A stretch of DNA of 64,000 bases, from the NCBI GenBank assembly GCA_947500575.1, contig CANMSI010000003.1, positions 124,001 through 188,000 on the forward strand, written 5' to 3'. Shown one piece after another: positions 54,773 to 64,000 of this stretch. Each line of letters opens with the position of its first letter. Position 1 is the stretch's first letter. Under the pieces are notes generated by a model. The model was not told where the DNA came from. It ran no database searches and saw nothing but the letters and a program-made list of their open reading frames with translations. A program made the translations under genes and the position numbers. Source of the DNA: an uncultured Flavobacteriaceae bacterium. GTDB taxonomy: Bacteria; Bacteroidota; Bacteroidia; Flavobacteriales; Flavobacteriaceae.

Positions 54773-57700
54773 TTAAATAAATTCTGGCGTTATTTTTTCG
54801 TTGATATAAACTAAAATCTTGTTTTCTACTAAATAACCCATTGCTTCTAAAGCAGCAGCATAGGTATTTAATTGATGGTGATATGTTGTACTAGTACTCC
54901 CCGTTTTATAATCTATGAGGCTAACACGATGGTCAAAAAACACCATTCTATCTGGGCGCAAAATTAGACCATTTTGTGTAATTATATCTTGTTCATTTTT
55001 AATAAGCGCTTTTGATGAGAAAAATAGTTTCAAATCGGGATGTCTGATAATTTGTCTAATTTTTTCTGAGACAAAATCTATTTCCTCCTCAGAGAGGTCT
55101 CCATTTCTACGAAGCGTTTTTAGTGCTTTTTCCACATCACTTTCTGTAGCGATGTCTGACATTGCAAGGTGAATGAGATTTCCTTTAGAAATTGCCTGAG
55201 CTCTATCTGATTCCCAAAGCATACCCGATTTGGTTAGGATGTTAAACCCTGGCCTGTCTTTAAATGAATTTAAATAGGGTATTGCTGGTTCTTCTTTATA
55301 GGTGTTTTTTTCTAGTTTGGGTTCTAAGCTTCCAAATGTGTAGTTCCAAGTATCTTTTTCCCATAGCCCCTTTTCTTGTAAAAAGTGAATAAAAAGCCCC
55401 CCATATTTTTTAGGATTGGCATTGCCATTCTTATCTATTTCTTTAACAGAAATAATAAACAAAGCTTTTATGGCTCTAGTGAGGGCCACATATAAAAGGT
55501 TAAAAGCATCCAATTCTAATTTGTGATGTTCTTTTAGGTATAAATCAGCTGCCAATGCTCCATATTCCAACACCTCTTGCTTTTTGCTGATAAGTACTTC
55601 TTCAAAATCATTAAAGAGCGTTCTATCTACAGGAAGCCATAATTTAGGATCTATTTCTTCATAGATGTTGGAATTAGCGTACGGAAAAATAACAATGGGA
55701 AATTCCAAGCCCTTAGCCTTGTGAATGGTCATTAATTGCACTGCATTCATTTCTTCAGGTGCAGCAATACTTAAACGCTCTTTTTTCTTATTCCAATGAT
55801 TCAAAAAACTCTGTATCCCTGTGCCTTCTTTCTGTTCAACATCTAGAACGGTATCCATCAGAAATGTAAGATGCGCATCTGAATCTGTAATGAGCTGAAA
55901 TTGACGAATAGCATACTCCAAGCCATCAAAAACAGAAGTTTGCCTTAGAAGATCTATCTTAAAATGATAGGCTTCTATGAAAAAGGCATTCATAGTATGA
56001 AGATGTTTTTGAATAAAATCATGGGGATTCTCTTTTTCTTTCCCCAAAAAGTGGAGTAGGTTATAGTTGGTCTCTAAATCATCTGGTTGTATTGTATGTT
56101 GTAGCAAGTTGATTAGAAAAATAACCTTAGGACTAGTTTGTAGCAATAGAGTCTCAGAAGAAATAACAGGCACTTGGTGCTGCATTAGAAAAGCTGCCAG
56201 TGCAATGCTGTGTTTTCGTTTTCTGGTTAAGATGCAAATGTCTTTAAGAGGATGGTTTGCAGTTTCTAAAACTCTTATTTTCTGTAAAACTTTTTCTCCA
56301 TATAATTGATCTTCTGATTTCTCTTCTTCTTTATTTATAAAGGAAATTGCTACATGCCCTCCAGATTTACTATTAGATTTTTGCTGGTTGCCCTCTATAA
56401 ATAAGTGATGGTAAGCCTCATTGGCAAGAAAAGAACTGGTACTCGAAAAAAAACTGTTGTTGAATTGGATGATTTCTGCATGACTCCTAAAATTTTGAGG
56501 CAAGGAGGTAATGCTAGGAGGAACAAAAAAGGGATTGGTTTTTTCTCTTATTAGATCTAAAAATTGCTCTGCTTTACCCCCTCTCCAGCGATAGATGGCT
56601 TGCTTAGCATCTCCTACCAATAATAAGGTTCCCTTTTTACCTTGCTCATTTTCACTTTCTAAGGCATTGCTGATTAAGGGCACCAAATTGGCCCATTGCA
56701 TTTGGGAGGTATCTTGAAATTCATCTAAGAAGTAATGACGGTATTTTTCTCCTAAACGCTCATAAATATAAGGCGCAGGTTGATCTTTAATCTGATTTGA
56801 AATTAAGGTATTAAAGGAGGAGATAGGGAGTTGATCTTGCTCTTTTGTAAGCGTGTTTATTTCTTGTTGAATGGCACTTAAAACAGTTAGAGGAACCATA
56901 TTTTGATAGCTGTTTTTAGCAAAATAAAGCTGGTAAATAGCGGTCCTTATTTTTTGAAAAAGCGCAACGAATTGAGGGTGCAATTGATCTAAAATTGCTT
57001 TGGTTGTATCTGGACATGATTTTGAATACAGAGGATCCTTATCAAAGTTCTGCTTCCAAGCAGCATTATAATCTACTTTTAAATCTCCGTCACGTATTTT
57101 CAAAACAAATTTTGGAAACCAACCAGATTTAAAATCGCTGAATTCCAAACCATGTTCGTCTATTAGTTGAATAATGCGTTGCGCGTCATCTCTAATTTCT
57201 TTTTCTAAGAGGATTCCTTGCTTTTTAAGCAGTTGCTTCAATGCCAAAAAGTCAACTATTTTCTTGTCTTCAAACTTCTGTAGATGCACCAGCTGATTTT
57301 CATTGAATAGAAGTTTTCCAATTTTTTGAAGATCAAGACTAATATTCCAACTTTTATCACCGTCAATTTTTTCGAGTGCAAATTCTAATAATACGGCAGT
57401 AAGTTCTTTGTCTTCACCAGCTTTGTTTATAAGTCGAGCCACAGCTTCCGCTAGCAATAAATCAGTGTCTAGCAACACCTCAAAGTTCTGAGGCAGCTTT
57501 AAGTCTTTGGCAAAAGTGCGAATAAGTCTATGTGTAAACTTATCAATAGTAGAAACATCAAAATAAGCATAGTTATGTAAAATTTCTAGAAGTGTTTTTC
57601 TAGCTTTAGCTTTTAAAGTAGCTGTAGATACGTCTAGTTCTTTGGCCAGCAATTTAAAAAGGTCTGAGGCGGTATCGAGTGTTTCTGTTTTGCTAAAATC

Positions 57701-57889
57701 ATGAAGACTTTGAAGAATGCGCTGTTTCATTTCATTTACCGCTTTATTGGTAAAAGTAATGGCGAGAATTTGTCTGAATTTTTTGTTTGAATGTCCGGCA
57801 AGAAGAATCTTCAGGTATGCCTTTACAAGCGTAAAGGTTTTGCCAGAACCAGCGGAAGCATTGTATATTTTATATGGAGCTTCTTGCAC
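54773..57889 (-). CDS. AddA-like UvrD/REP helicase-nuclease
   Basis: This 1038-residue protein has Walker [14 protein letters not shown] (10-22), [16 protein letters not shown], the Walker B-type [26 protein letters not shown], the helicase motif [13 protein letters not shown] and a C-terminal nuclease motif LIDYKTGS. It would resect double-strand DNA ends together with the AddB-like protein. The nuclease motif is present in both subunits, as in AddAB. Confidence 0.9.
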   Translation of the reverse strand: MQEAPYKIYNASAGSGKTFTLVKAYLKILLAGHSNKKFRQILAITFTNKAVNEMKQRILQSLHDFSKTETLDTASDLFKLLAKELDVSTATLKAKARKTLLEILHNYAYFDVSTIDKFTHRLIRTFAKDLKLPQNFEVLLDTDLLLAEAVARLINKAGEDKELTAVLLEFALEKIDGDKSWNISLDLQKIGKLLFNENQLVHLQKFEDKKIVDFLALKQLLKKQGILLEKEIRDDAQRIIQLIDEHGLEFSDFKSGWFPKFVLKIRDGDLKVDYNAAWKQNFDKDPLYSKSCPDTTKAILDQLHPQFVALFQKIRTAIYQLYFAKNSYQNMVPLTVLSAIQQEINTLTKEQDQLPISSFNTLISNQIKDQPAPYIYERLGEKYRHYFLDEFQDTSQMQWANLVPLISNALESENEQGKKGTLLLVGDAKQAIYRWRGGKAEQFLDLIREKTNPFFVPPSITSLPQNFRSHAEIIQFNNSFFSSTSSFLANEAYHHLFIEGNQQKSNSKSGGHVAISFINKEEEKSEDQLYGEKVLQKIRVLETANHPLKDICILTRKRKHSIALAAFLMQHQVPVISSETLLLQTSPKVIFLINLLQHTIQPDDLETNYNLLHFLGKEKENPHDFIQKHLHTMNAFFIEAYHFKIDLLRQTSVFDGLEYAIRQFQLITDSDAHLTFLMDTVLDVEQKEGTGIQSFLNHWNKKKERLSIAAPEEMNAVQLMTIHKAKGLEFPIVIFPYANSNIYEEIDPKLWLPVDRTLFNDFEEVLISKKQEVLEYGALAADLYLKEHHKLELDAFNLLYVALTRAIKALFIISVKEIDKNGNANPKKYGGLFIHFLQEKGLWEKDTWNYTFGSLEPKLEKNTYKEEPAIPYLNSFKDRPGFNILTKSGMLWESDRAQAISKGNLIHLAMSDIATESDVEKALKTLRRNGDLSEEEIDFVSEKIRQIIRHPDLKLFFSSKALIKNEQDIITQNGLILRPDRMVFFDHRVSLIDYKTGSTSTTYHHQLNTYAAALEAMGYLVENKILVYINEKITPEFI

Positions 57890-57942
57890 CTATTTTTCTT
57901 TGCAAATTACACAATCTGAAACAGTTCTTAACAAATAATTAG

Positions 57943-57972
57943 TTGAATTTAGGTGATAAAGCTGTAATTTTG
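57943..57972 (+). promoter_or_regulatory. Consensus promoter of sodA
   Basis: TTG (57943-57945), 19 bases, then TAATTTTG (57965-57972) matches the Bacteroidota consensus exactly. It lies 37 bases before the sodA start. Confidence 0.85.
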
Positions 57973-58008
57973 GGAGACAACAATAATTAACATTAAAACA
58001 CTATAATT

Positions 58009-58617
58009 ATGGCTTTTGAATTACCAATATTATCGTATGCCTATGACGCATTAGAACCACATATTGATGCGAAAACTATGGAGATACATCATACAAAACA
58101 TCATAACGGATATACATCTAAATTAAATGCCGCTATTGAAGGAACAGGTTTAGATGGACAATCTATTGAAGAGATTCTTAATAATCTTGATCTATCAAAT
58201 GGTGCTGTTAGAAATAATGGAGGAGGTTTTTATAACCACAGATTATTCTGGGAAGTAATGTCTCCAAATGGAGGAGGAAGTCCTTCAGGCGAATTAGCAG
58301 ATGCTATCAATACAGCATTTGGATCTTTTGATGGCTTCAAAGATGCTTTCTCTAAGGCAGCAGCAACTAGATTTGGTTCTGGTTGGGCATGGTTATGTGT
58401 TCACAAAGGAGGAGCTGTAGAGGTATGTTCCACACCAAATCAGGATAATCCTTTAATGCCAAGCATTGGTTGCGATGGTTTTCCGATATTAGGATTGGAT
58501 GTATGGGAGCATGCATACTATTTAAATTATCAGAATAGAAGACCAGATTACATTAACGCTTTCTTCAATGTAATTAACTGGGACAAAGTTTCGACAATAT
58601 ACGCTGCTAATAAGTAA
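58009..58617 (+). CDS. sodA: Superoxide dismutase, Fe/Mn family
   Basis: This 202-residue cytoplasmic enzyme dismutates superoxide. The metal ligands are His27 (MEIHHTKHH), His77 (YNHRLFW) and the Asp/His pair in LDVWEHAYY. No signal is present. The metal cannot be decided from sequence alone. It has a consensus promoter and a strong terminator. Confidence 0.95.
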   Translation: MAFELPILSYAYDALEPHIDAKTMEIHHTKHHNGYTSKLNAAIEGTGLDGQSIEEILNNLDLSNGAVRNNGGGFYNHRLFWEVMSPNGGGSPSGELADAINTAFGSFDGFKDAFSKAAATRFGSGWAWLCVHKGGAVEVCSTPNQDNPLMPSIGCDGFPILGLDVWEHAYYLNYQNRRPDYINAFFNVINWDKVSTIYAANK

Positions 58618-58642
58618 GAATTTTAAAACAAATGTTGAAAGG

Positions 58643-58671
58643 CCATCTTGTAGGAACAAGATGGTTTTTTT
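58643..58671 (+). terminator. Rho-independent terminator of sodA
   Basis: CCATCTTGT and ACAAGATGG form a nine-base-pair stem with an AGGA tetraloop, followed by seven T. It lies 25 bases after the stop codon. Confidence 0.92.
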
Positions 58672-58687
58672 ATGTCCTTATAGAAAA

Positions 58688-58766
58688 TAGAAAAGGGCGG
58701 AGAAGTCTCCACCCTTTTCGTCCCAAATCTTACCATAAACTTAACCTACTTATGCTATGGCAATAC
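58688..58766 (-). ncRNA. Putative small RNA unit 1 of a tandem triplet
   Basis: On the minus strand the unit starts after the -7-like TAGTATTG (58768-58761), runs through the conserved core CCATAGCATAAGTAGG... and ends in the hairpin GGGTGGAGA-CT-TCTCCGCCC with TTTTCTATTTTC. The other two units share the core with few differences. The promoter is the weakest of the three, because no TTG lies at the usual distance. Confidence 0.5.
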
Positions 58767-58890
58767 TAAATTACTGGTATTGTGGGAAATAACAAAGAAA
58801 TTTTAAGAAATTTTAGGGTTTCTATATGGAATAAATAAAGAATATAATAGCGGTGAGAGGTTATATTTTGGTTAAATACCTGATTTTCAG

Positions 58891-58978
58891 CAAATAAAAA
58901 AGGCGGAGTACACTCCGCCTTTTTTCCCCAAATCTTACCATGAACTTAACCTACTTATGCTATGGTTCTCCAAAAGTA
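58891..58978 (-). ncRNA. Putative small RNA unit 2 of a tandem triplet
   Basis: A perfect TAnnTTTG element, TACTTTTG (58978-58971), precedes the conserved core (from about 58966). The unit ends in GGCGGAGT-GT-ACTCCGCC and TTTTTTATTTG (58919-58891). The hairpin stem differs from units 1 and 3 but keeps pairing, which supports an RNA-level role. Confidence 0.58.
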
Positions 58979-59100
58979 TACTAGATAGCGCTAAGAAAAA
59001 AAGGTTTTAGATGAATGTCTTTTTAAAGCGTTGAAATGCTTCTTAGAAGCTAATCGGTCCAAAAAAGAGGATGGAAAGCAAAGTGTTTAAAAAAGTAAAG

Positions 59101-59205
59101 CAAATAAAAAAGGTGGAGAAGTCTCCACCTTTTTTGCCCCAAATCTTACCATGAACTTAACCTACTTATGCTATGGCAAGTCTAAAATAGTCTGGCTTGT
59201 TTCAA
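59101..59205 (-). ncRNA. Putative small RNA unit 3 of a tandem triplet
   Basis: TTG, 18 bases, then TAGACTTG (59184-59177) forms a near-consensus promoter, and the core begins at about 59176. The hairpin GGTGGAGA-CT-TCTCCACC with TTTTTTATTTG ends at 59101. It may also terminate the PurF-like transcript. Confidence 0.55.
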
Positions 59206-59280
59206 GACTATTAAAAAGACGATAAACAACTTGAATTATCGATGAAATGCATCATTTTATGTATTTCATCGATAAAATCA

Positions 59281-61179
59281 TCAATATGCTCGTTGGTTCT
59301 TTCCTTCGTAGAAGTTAATAAAAGCTCTATTTACAACTCTATTACCCCCAGGTGTGGGATAGTTACCAGTAAAATACCAATCTCCAAGGTTTTTTGGGCA
59401 GGCCTTATGCAAATTCTCAATGGTCTGATAGATAATTTGAACTTCTGCATTAATGTCTTTAGGACTTAAAAGCTCTCCGGTTTTTTGTGAAATTTCGTCT
59501 GCACTAAACGGCTCATAGAATTGAGTTACATAATTGATAACATCCGTATCTGCACTTTTTGTTTGCAAGAGACATTTCTGATAGATTTCTTCTACAATGT
59601 GCATGGTGCCTCTTTCTTTATGTAGGGCTAAAGCGGCTTTAAAAGCAATGAAGTCTTCTAATTTTGCCATATCTATTCCATAGCAATCTGGATATCTAAT
59701 TTGAGGAGCTGATGAAACCACTACTATTTTCTTTGGCGAAAGACGGTCTAAAATTTTAAGAATACTTTTCTTTAAAGTGGTCCCTCGTACAATACTATCA
59801 TCAATAATAACGAGGTTGTCGTCCTTTTTTACAGAGCCATAAGAAATATCATATACATGTGCCACTAAATCGTCTCTGCTACTATCCTGAGTAATAAATG
59901 TTCTCAGTTTCGCATCTTTAATGGCAACTTTTTCAATTCTGGGCCTTACATCCAAGATTTGGTGCAATTCTTCTTTAGTGATTTCTGCGCCTTTTGCCAG
60001 AATTTGCTCTTCCTTTTTCTTATTTAAATAGTTCTGAGCTTCTTTTACCATTCCAAAAAATGATGTTTCCGCGGTGTTTGGAATAAAAGAAAACACCGTA
60101 TTTTTAAGATCACTGTTGATGGTGGATAGGATCTGAGGGAATATGAACTTACCTAAATTTTTACGCTCTTCATAGATTTCTTTATCGCTACCTCTGGAGA
60201 AATAGATGCGTTCAAAAGAGCAGGCTTTGCGTTCTTTTGGCTCTAAAATCTCCTTGATAGCAACTTTCCCTTTCTTTTTAATAATGATAGCATGGCCTGG
60301 ATCTAATTCCTGTACATCTTCATATTTTACATTAAAAACAGTTTGTATGGCAGGTCTTTCAGATGCAATAGCTACGATTTCATCATCCTTATAATAATAT
60401 GCAGGTCGTATTCCAGACGGGTCGCGAAGCACAAAGGCATCGCCATGTCCTAATAAACCTGTCATGGCATATCCTCCATCCCAGTTTTTAGCCGCTTTTC
60501 TAAGGATTTTTGCAATATTCAGGCGGTCTGCAATTAGGGCAGACGCTTGGCGCTTATTATATCCTTCTTTCTTAATATCCCTGTATAGTTTAGCTACGGC
60601 ATCGTCCAAAAAGTGTCCAATCTTCTCCATCACCGTAACCGTGTCAGCCATTTCTTTTGGATGCTGGCCTAATTGCACAAGATTATCAAAAAGCTCATCA
60701 ACATTGGTCATGTTAAAGTTCCCTGCCATAATTAAATTACGGTGCATCCAATTATTTTGTCTTAAAAAAGGATGAACGCTTTCAATACTATTTTTTCCAA
60801 AAGTACCATAGCGAACATGACCCAATAAAACCTCTGCGATATAAGGGATGTGCTTTTTTTGTAAATCCACATCATCTGCATAGGAAGGGTTTTCAGTGAT
60901 TGCGGTATTTATCCTATTGTTAATTTGCGCAAATATATCCTGTATAGGTTGCTGTTGTATAGAGCGCACTCTACTCATATAACGCTCACCAGGAGCCATG
61001 TCTAATTTGATACTAGCAAAACCAGCTCCATCCTGACCTCTGTTGTGCTGTTTCTCCATCATTAGGTACATCTTATTTACACCATAGAAGGCAGTACCAT
61101 ACTTTTTCTTATAATAGTCTAAGGGTTTTAATAAGCGAATAAGAGAAATTCCGCATTCGTGTTTAATGGCGTCACTCAT
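59281..61179 (-). CDS. PurF-like amidophosphoribosyltransferase, long Bacteroidota form
   Basis: This 632-residue enzyme has an N-terminal Ntn-type glutaminase domain. Its Cys9 (KHECGISL) could be the nucleophile after processing of the leader. The PRPP-binding loop is VIIDDSIVRGTTLKKS. Standard PurF has about 500 residues, and the extra 130 occur as inserts (for example RYMSRVRSIQQQPIQDIFAQ, a Lys-rich middle and a C-terminal extension). PurF catalyses the first committed purine step. Flavobacteria often carry a normal PurF as well, so this may be a paralogue. It is followed by the small-RNA triplet. Confidence 0.85.
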   Translation of the reverse strand: MSDAIKHECGISLIRLLKPLDYYKKKYGTAFYGVNKMYLMMEKQHNRGQDGAGFASIKLDMAPGERYMSRVRSIQQQPIQDIFAQINNRINTAITENPSYADDVDLQKKHIPYIAEVLLGHVRYGTFGKNSIESVHPFLRQNNWMHRNLIMAGNFNMTNVDELFDNLVQLGQHPKEMADTVTVMEKIGHFLDDAVAKLYRDIKKEGYNKRQASALIADRLNIAKILRKAAKNWDGGYAMTGLLGHGDAFVLRDPSGIRPAYYYKDDEIVAIASERPAIQTVFNVKYEDVQELDPGHAIIIKKKGKVAIKEILEPKERKACSFERIYFSRGSDKEIYEERKNLGKFIFPQILSTINSDLKNTVFSFIPNTAETSFFGMVKEAQNYLNKKKEEQILAKGAEITKEELHQILDVRPRIEKVAIKDAKLRTFITQDSSRDDLVAHVYDISYGSVKKDDNLVIIDDSIVRGTTLKKSILKILDRLSPKKIVVVSSAPQIRYPDCYGIDMAKLEDFIAFKAALALHKERGTMHIVEEIYQKCLLQTKSADTDVINYVTQFYEPFSADEISQKTGELLSPKDINAEVQIIYQTIENLHKACPKNLGDWYFTGNYPTPGGNRVVNRAFINFYEGKNQRAY

Positions 61180-61193
61180 TGTTTTTACAGATT

Positions 61194-61217
61194 AAAAAAG
61201 CCCCGACAAAACAGGGC
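61194..61217 (-). terminator. Terminator of the PfkB gene
   Basis: GCCCTG pairs with CGGGGC (one G-T) around TTTTGT, followed by TTTTTT on the minus strand. It lies between the PfkB stop codon and the PurF-like start. Confidence 0.65.
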
Positions 61218-61223
61218 GATTAT

Positions 61224-62150
61224 TTATTGCAATTGAATATCAAATTGGGTCAACTCCTTAAATTGAAGCAACCGTTGGTTTATTTCCTGTTTGTCCAAGT
61301 CCTCTAGACGTTGAGTTCCAAATTTTTCTACACAAAAGGAAGCTAAATTAGAACCATGTATTACTGCATTCTTTAAATTTTCGAAAGAAATATTTCCTGT
61401 TTCTGCCAAGTAGCCAGTAAAACCTCCAGCAAAAGTATCGCCAGCACCAGTAGGGTCAAAAACCTCTTCCAAAGGAAGAGCAGGAGCATAGAATACATGT
61501 TCATCATGGAATAATAAAGCTCCGTGTTCTCCTTTTTTAATCACCACATAGGCAGGACCCATGGTCTGAATCTTTGCAGCGGCCTTCACTAAAGAGTATT
61601 CTCCTGTTAATTGCCTAGCTTCTTCATCGTTAATGGTGATGACATCTATTTCCTTAATAACCTTAAGCAATGCAGGTAGTTCGCTATCCATCCAGAAATT
61701 CATCGTGTCTAACACAATTAATTTTGGACGTTTTTCCATTTGTTGTATCACACTTAATTGCGTGCTAGGGTGAAGGTTTCCCAACATGACCACATCAGCA
61801 TCTTTAAAATTACTTGGAACTACAGGATTAAAATTTGCTAGCACATTGAGTTCGGTAATAAGCGTATCTCTAGAGTTTAGATCATTATGATACTTACCAC
61901 TCCAAAAAAATGTTTTCCCACCTTTTACTACCTCTACGCCACTAAGATCAATATTTTTTTCGCTTAAAAGATCCAGATACTCCTGCGGTAAGTCTTCTCC
62001 GATAACGGAAACAATAGCAGATGAAACATTAAATTGTGATGCTGATAGTCCTATAAATGTTGCGGCACCGCCTAAAATTTTATCGGTTTTTCCGAAAGGA
62101 GTTTCAATAGCATCAAAAGCAATAGACCCAACAATTAAAAGTTTACTCAT
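61224..62150 (-). CDS. PfkB-family carbohydrate/nucleoside kinase
   Basis: This 308-residue ribokinase-fold enzyme has the N-terminal GGAATFIGLSASQF motif and the C-terminal signature DPTGAGDTFAGG with the catalytic Asp. Adenosine or a sugar is a likely substrate, since the flanking genes are purine enzymes, but no residue proves this. It lies 78 bases from the RNase H gene. Confidence 0.87.
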   Translation of the reverse strand: MSKLLIVGSIAFDAIETPFGKTDKILGGAATFIGLSASQFNVSSAIVSVIGEDLPQEYLDLLSEKNIDLSGVEVVKGGKTFFWSGKYHNDLNSRDTLITELNVLANFNPVVPSNFKDADVVMLGNLHPSTQLSVIQQMEKRPKLIVLDTMNFWMDSELPALLKVIKEIDVITINDEEARQLTGEYSLVKAAAKIQTMGPAYVVIKKGEHGALLFHDEHVFYAPALPLEEVFDPTGAGDTFAGGFTGYLAETGNISFENLKNAVIHGSNLASFCVEKFGTQRLEDLDKQEINQRLLQFKELTQFDIQLQ

Positions 62151-62228
62151 GAGGTGTAAAAATTTGCTGCAAATATACGTTTTTGAATATGCAATTTCGA
62201 GTGCAAAGAAGCTAATTTTTTTCCCTTT

Positions 62229-62864
62229 CTATTTTCGTCCAAAATCTGCAGGAATTTCTCCCCAAGCTTTTGTTTCCCATTTAACAATTACAGTACTATA
62301 GTCGTTTGTTTGAAGCCAACTAATGGCTCTGCGTATTAAATCAAAAACAACTTTGTTCTTTGCCGTTTCTTTTAACTTGGTGTTACAGCTTTTTTTTCGA
62401 ATCCAACTAATGGCAGTTCTAGAATCGGTATATAGAATCCGATTGCTGTTTTGTTTTTTTAAATAAGCAAGACCGTGAACCAAGGCTAAAAATTCGCCAA
62501 TATTATTGGTTCCTTGTTCAAAAGGTCCTTGCTTAAACAACTCCTTTTTTGTTTTTGTGTCTACCCCTCTATACTCCATAATACCAGGATTTCCGCTAGA
62601 AGCAGCGTCCACGGCAATGGAATTATAGTTGGGTTTCCCAATCTTGGCTAACTGCTCTTGAGATAAACTTGCAGTTTTTGTGCTTTTCCCTTTATAGTCG
62701 GCATAATTTCCATCAAAAGCTTTTTTAGCAGCTGCGAAGCTTAAGAACGATTTATATTCCGCTGCTTTAAAACCAGCTATGGCAGCCTTGCAATCTTTCC
62801 AATTATCATAGACTCCTGGTTTTTTCCCTTTCCAAACGGTATAAAATTTTGTCTTCTTTCCCAT
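62229..62864 (-). CDS. Ribonuclease H with N-terminal viroplasmin-type domain
   Basis: This 211-residue protein begins with the RNA/DNA hybrid-binding domain (FYTVWKGKKPGVYDNWKDCK), typical of eukaryotic RNase H1 and viroplasmin. The RNase H domain follows with VDAASSGNPG (first Asp), NIGEFLALVHGL (Glu) and LYTDSRTAISW (second Asp). It degrades RNA in RNA-DNA hybrids. Its stop and the purN gene overlap by one base. Confidence 0.92.
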   Translation of the reverse strand: MGKKTKFYTVWKGKKPGVYDNWKDCKAAIAGFKAAEYKSFLSFAAAKKAFDGNYADYKGKSTKTASLSQEQLAKIGKPNYNSIAVDAASSGNPGIMEYRGVDTKTKKELFKQGPFEQGTNNIGEFLALVHGLAYLKKQNSNRILYTDSRTAISWIRKKSCNTKLKETAKNKVVFDLIRRAISWLQTNDYSTVIVKWETKAWGEIPADFGRK

Positions 62865-63433
62865 TATTGTGCTAACAATACTTGTTCAATAATTCTTGGA
62901 AAGTGCTCATATTCTAAAAGTTGAACCTTTTTGGCAATTGCTGTAGCATCATCTTCGTCTGAAATTGCCGTTTTGGCCTGATAAATAATCGCTCCTTCAT
63001 CGTAATTTTCATTCACATAGTGTATGGTTATGCCACTTTCCACTTCATTATTATCTTTTATTGCCTGATGCACAAACATTCCATACATTCCTTTTCCACC
63101 ATATTTGGGTAAGAGTGCAGGATGAATATTGAGTATCTTTTTCGGAAAATTTTGAATGAGCTTTTCTGGTATTTTCCACAAGAACCCTGCTAATATGATC
63201 AGATCAGGTTGTATTGTTTTAAGAATATCTAACACCAAATCACTATCATAAAATGCTGTTCTGTTGAAGTGTAAAGCATTGATATTTAATTGATTACATC
63301 TTTCTAAAACTTTGGCATTGCTTTTGTTAGTTAGCACAGTGGCAACAGTAACGTTAGAATTGTTCCGAAAGTAATGTACTATGTTTTCAACATTAGAACC
63401 AGAACCAGAAGCAAAAAGTACAATACGTTTCAT
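62864..63433 (-). CDS. purN: Phosphoribosylglycinamide formyltransferase
   Basis: It transfers the formyl group of 10-formyl-tetrahydrofolate to GAR in purine synthesis. The GAR-binding SGSGSNVENI, the catalytic NIHPALLPKYGGKGMYG (Asn and His) and the Asp in HYVNENYDEGAI are present. The length, 189 residues, is normal. It diverges from acpP. The preceding 160 bases contain both promoters. Confidence 0.95.
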   Translation of the reverse strand: MKRIVLFASGSGSNVENIVHYFRNNSNVTVATVLTNKSNAKVLERCNQLNINALHFNRTAFYDSDLVLDILKTIQPDLIILAGFLWKIPEKLIQNFPKKILNIHPALLPKYGGKGMYGMFVHQAIKDNNEVESGITIHYVNENYDEGAIIYQAKTAISDEDDATAIAKKVQLLEYEHFPRIIEQVLLAQ

Positions 63434-63552
63434 TATTAATTTTAGCGTCGCGGGAGCGAAATTTTTAGGACTAAAAGTAATACACTTGTTTCTAATTTTC
63501 TTAAATTACAATACATTTTAGCGACAAATCGTGTATTTAATCCAAAGTTTTT

Positions 63553-63560
63553 TATTTTTG
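63553..63560 (+). promoter_or_regulatory. Candidate -7 element of acpP
   Basis: TATTTTTG matches TAnnTTTG and lies 33 bases before the acpP start. A -33 box is not clear. Confidence 0.55.
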
Positions 63561-63593
63561 CCAACGATTTAAATTTTAAAAACCAATATTATT

Positions 63594-63827
63594 ATGTCAG
63601 ACATTGCATCAAGAGTAAAAGCTATCATCGTTGATAAATTGGGAGTTGATGAGAACGAAGTTGTAGCCGAAGCTAGCTTTACCAACGACCTAGGGGCGGA
63701 TTCATTGGATACTGTAGAGTTGATAATGGAGTTCGAAAAAGAATTCGATATCCAAATCCCAGACGATCAAGCTGAAAACATTGCAACAGTAGGCCAAGCT
63801 ATAAGTTATATAGAAGAAGCAAAGTAA
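63594..63827 (+). CDS. acpP: Acyl carrier protein
   Basis: This 77-residue acidic carrier of fatty-acid synthesis has the phosphopantetheine Ser37 in the motif [10 protein letters not shown]. The length and charge pattern are standard. fabF is expected downstream, beyond the window edge. A terminator-like hairpin follows 30 bases after the stop codon, so part of the transcripts may end here. Confidence 0.97.
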   Translation: MSDIASRVKAIIVDKLGVDENEVVAEASFTNDLGADSLDTVELIMEFEKEFDIQIPDDQAENIATVGQAISYIEEAK

Positions 63828-63857
63828 TTTTATATTATCTTGGACAAGATTAAAAAT

Positions 63858-63895
63858 ATCCATGCGGTAATCGTGCTGCATGGATAATTTTTTTT
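63858..63895 (+). terminator. Rho-independent terminator or attenuator behind acpP
   Basis: ATCCATGC pairs with GCATGGAT across a 12-base loop, followed by AATTTTTTTT. The strong acpP expression usual in bacteria would fit partial termination before the next gene. Confidence 0.8.
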
Positions 63896-64000
63896 AATTT
63901 ACACTTACATTAGAAGCAGAGGTATTTTACCAATTGCTGATAATTAGATAGAGAAAGTAAAAATTCGGACTCTTAAGATTTAGTTTTAAAGAAAAGAGAC

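Noticed and set aside
54600-54780. A glycine riboswitch ahead of kbl
   Set aside because: kbl starts four bases after the helicase gene and leaves no room for an aptamer.
58688-59205. The three repeats as a CRISPR array
   Set aside because: The repeat unit is about 75 bases with its own terminator, spacing is about 210 bases, and there are no cas genes.

Overview
The window looks like the chromosome of a marine-type Flavobacteriaceae bacterium (Bacteroidota). It is AT-rich. Several promoters follow the Bacteroidota pattern, a TTG box about 19 bases before TAnnTTTG, and Shine-Dalgarno sites are absent. It encodes a type IX secretion cargo with a gliding-type C-terminal domain, a PorV-like protein, an OmpA with thrombospondin-type calcium repeats, a viroplasmin-type RNase H and a 632-residue PurF-like enzyme, all typical of this group. 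I do not assign a genus.

Positions 1-28200 are mostly ordinary core genome: lipoproteins, a PAP2 phosphatase, arfB, an ABC ATPase, a prolyl oligopeptidase, asd, mscL, alr-tdk, rsmI, a family-4-like uracil-DNA glycosylase, an AhpD-like protein, an OsmC protein, recJ, an MFS exporter, lpxH, queD, a MATE exporter and a universal stress protein. Inside this block, 16746-21868 is a divergent heme/iron locus. A TonB-dependent receptor, an HmuY lipoprotein and a DoxX protein run leftward; a DUF6607 protein, an FMN-binding protein and a small four-Cys protein run rightward. The receptor gene carries a one-base frameshift that cuts off its last beta strands.

Positions 28253-34403 form an accretion hotspot behind tRNA-Ala(GGC). 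The 3' end of the tRNA, and in two further copies its terminator, recurs three more times. Between the copies lie a lipoprotein with helical repeats, an AraC regulator and a 964-residue protein with two serine-beta-lactamase-like domains. No integrase is visible.

Positions 35960-44760 are accessory. Long imperfect palindromes, each with its own inner hairpins, sit just 3' of leftward gene blocks: a TetR-controlled reductase operon with two identical operators, a lipoprotein esterase, and an ECF sigma operon. The layout resembles gene cassettes with attC-like sites, but there is no integrase gene. A truncated IS110 transposase with a structured leader ends the block.

Positions 44926-64000 return to core genes: a PorV-like protein and type IX cargo, an SDR, an AddB-like nuclease, ompA, kbl, an AddA-like helicase, sodA, a PurF-like enzyme, a PfkB kinase, RNase H, purN and acpP. 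Between sodA and the PurF-like gene, three tandem units about 208 bases apart each show a promoter-like box, a conserved core of about 45 bases and a terminator hairpin. They look like a triplicated small RNA gene and, with the palindromes and the tRNA repeats, are the most interesting non-coding signals here.
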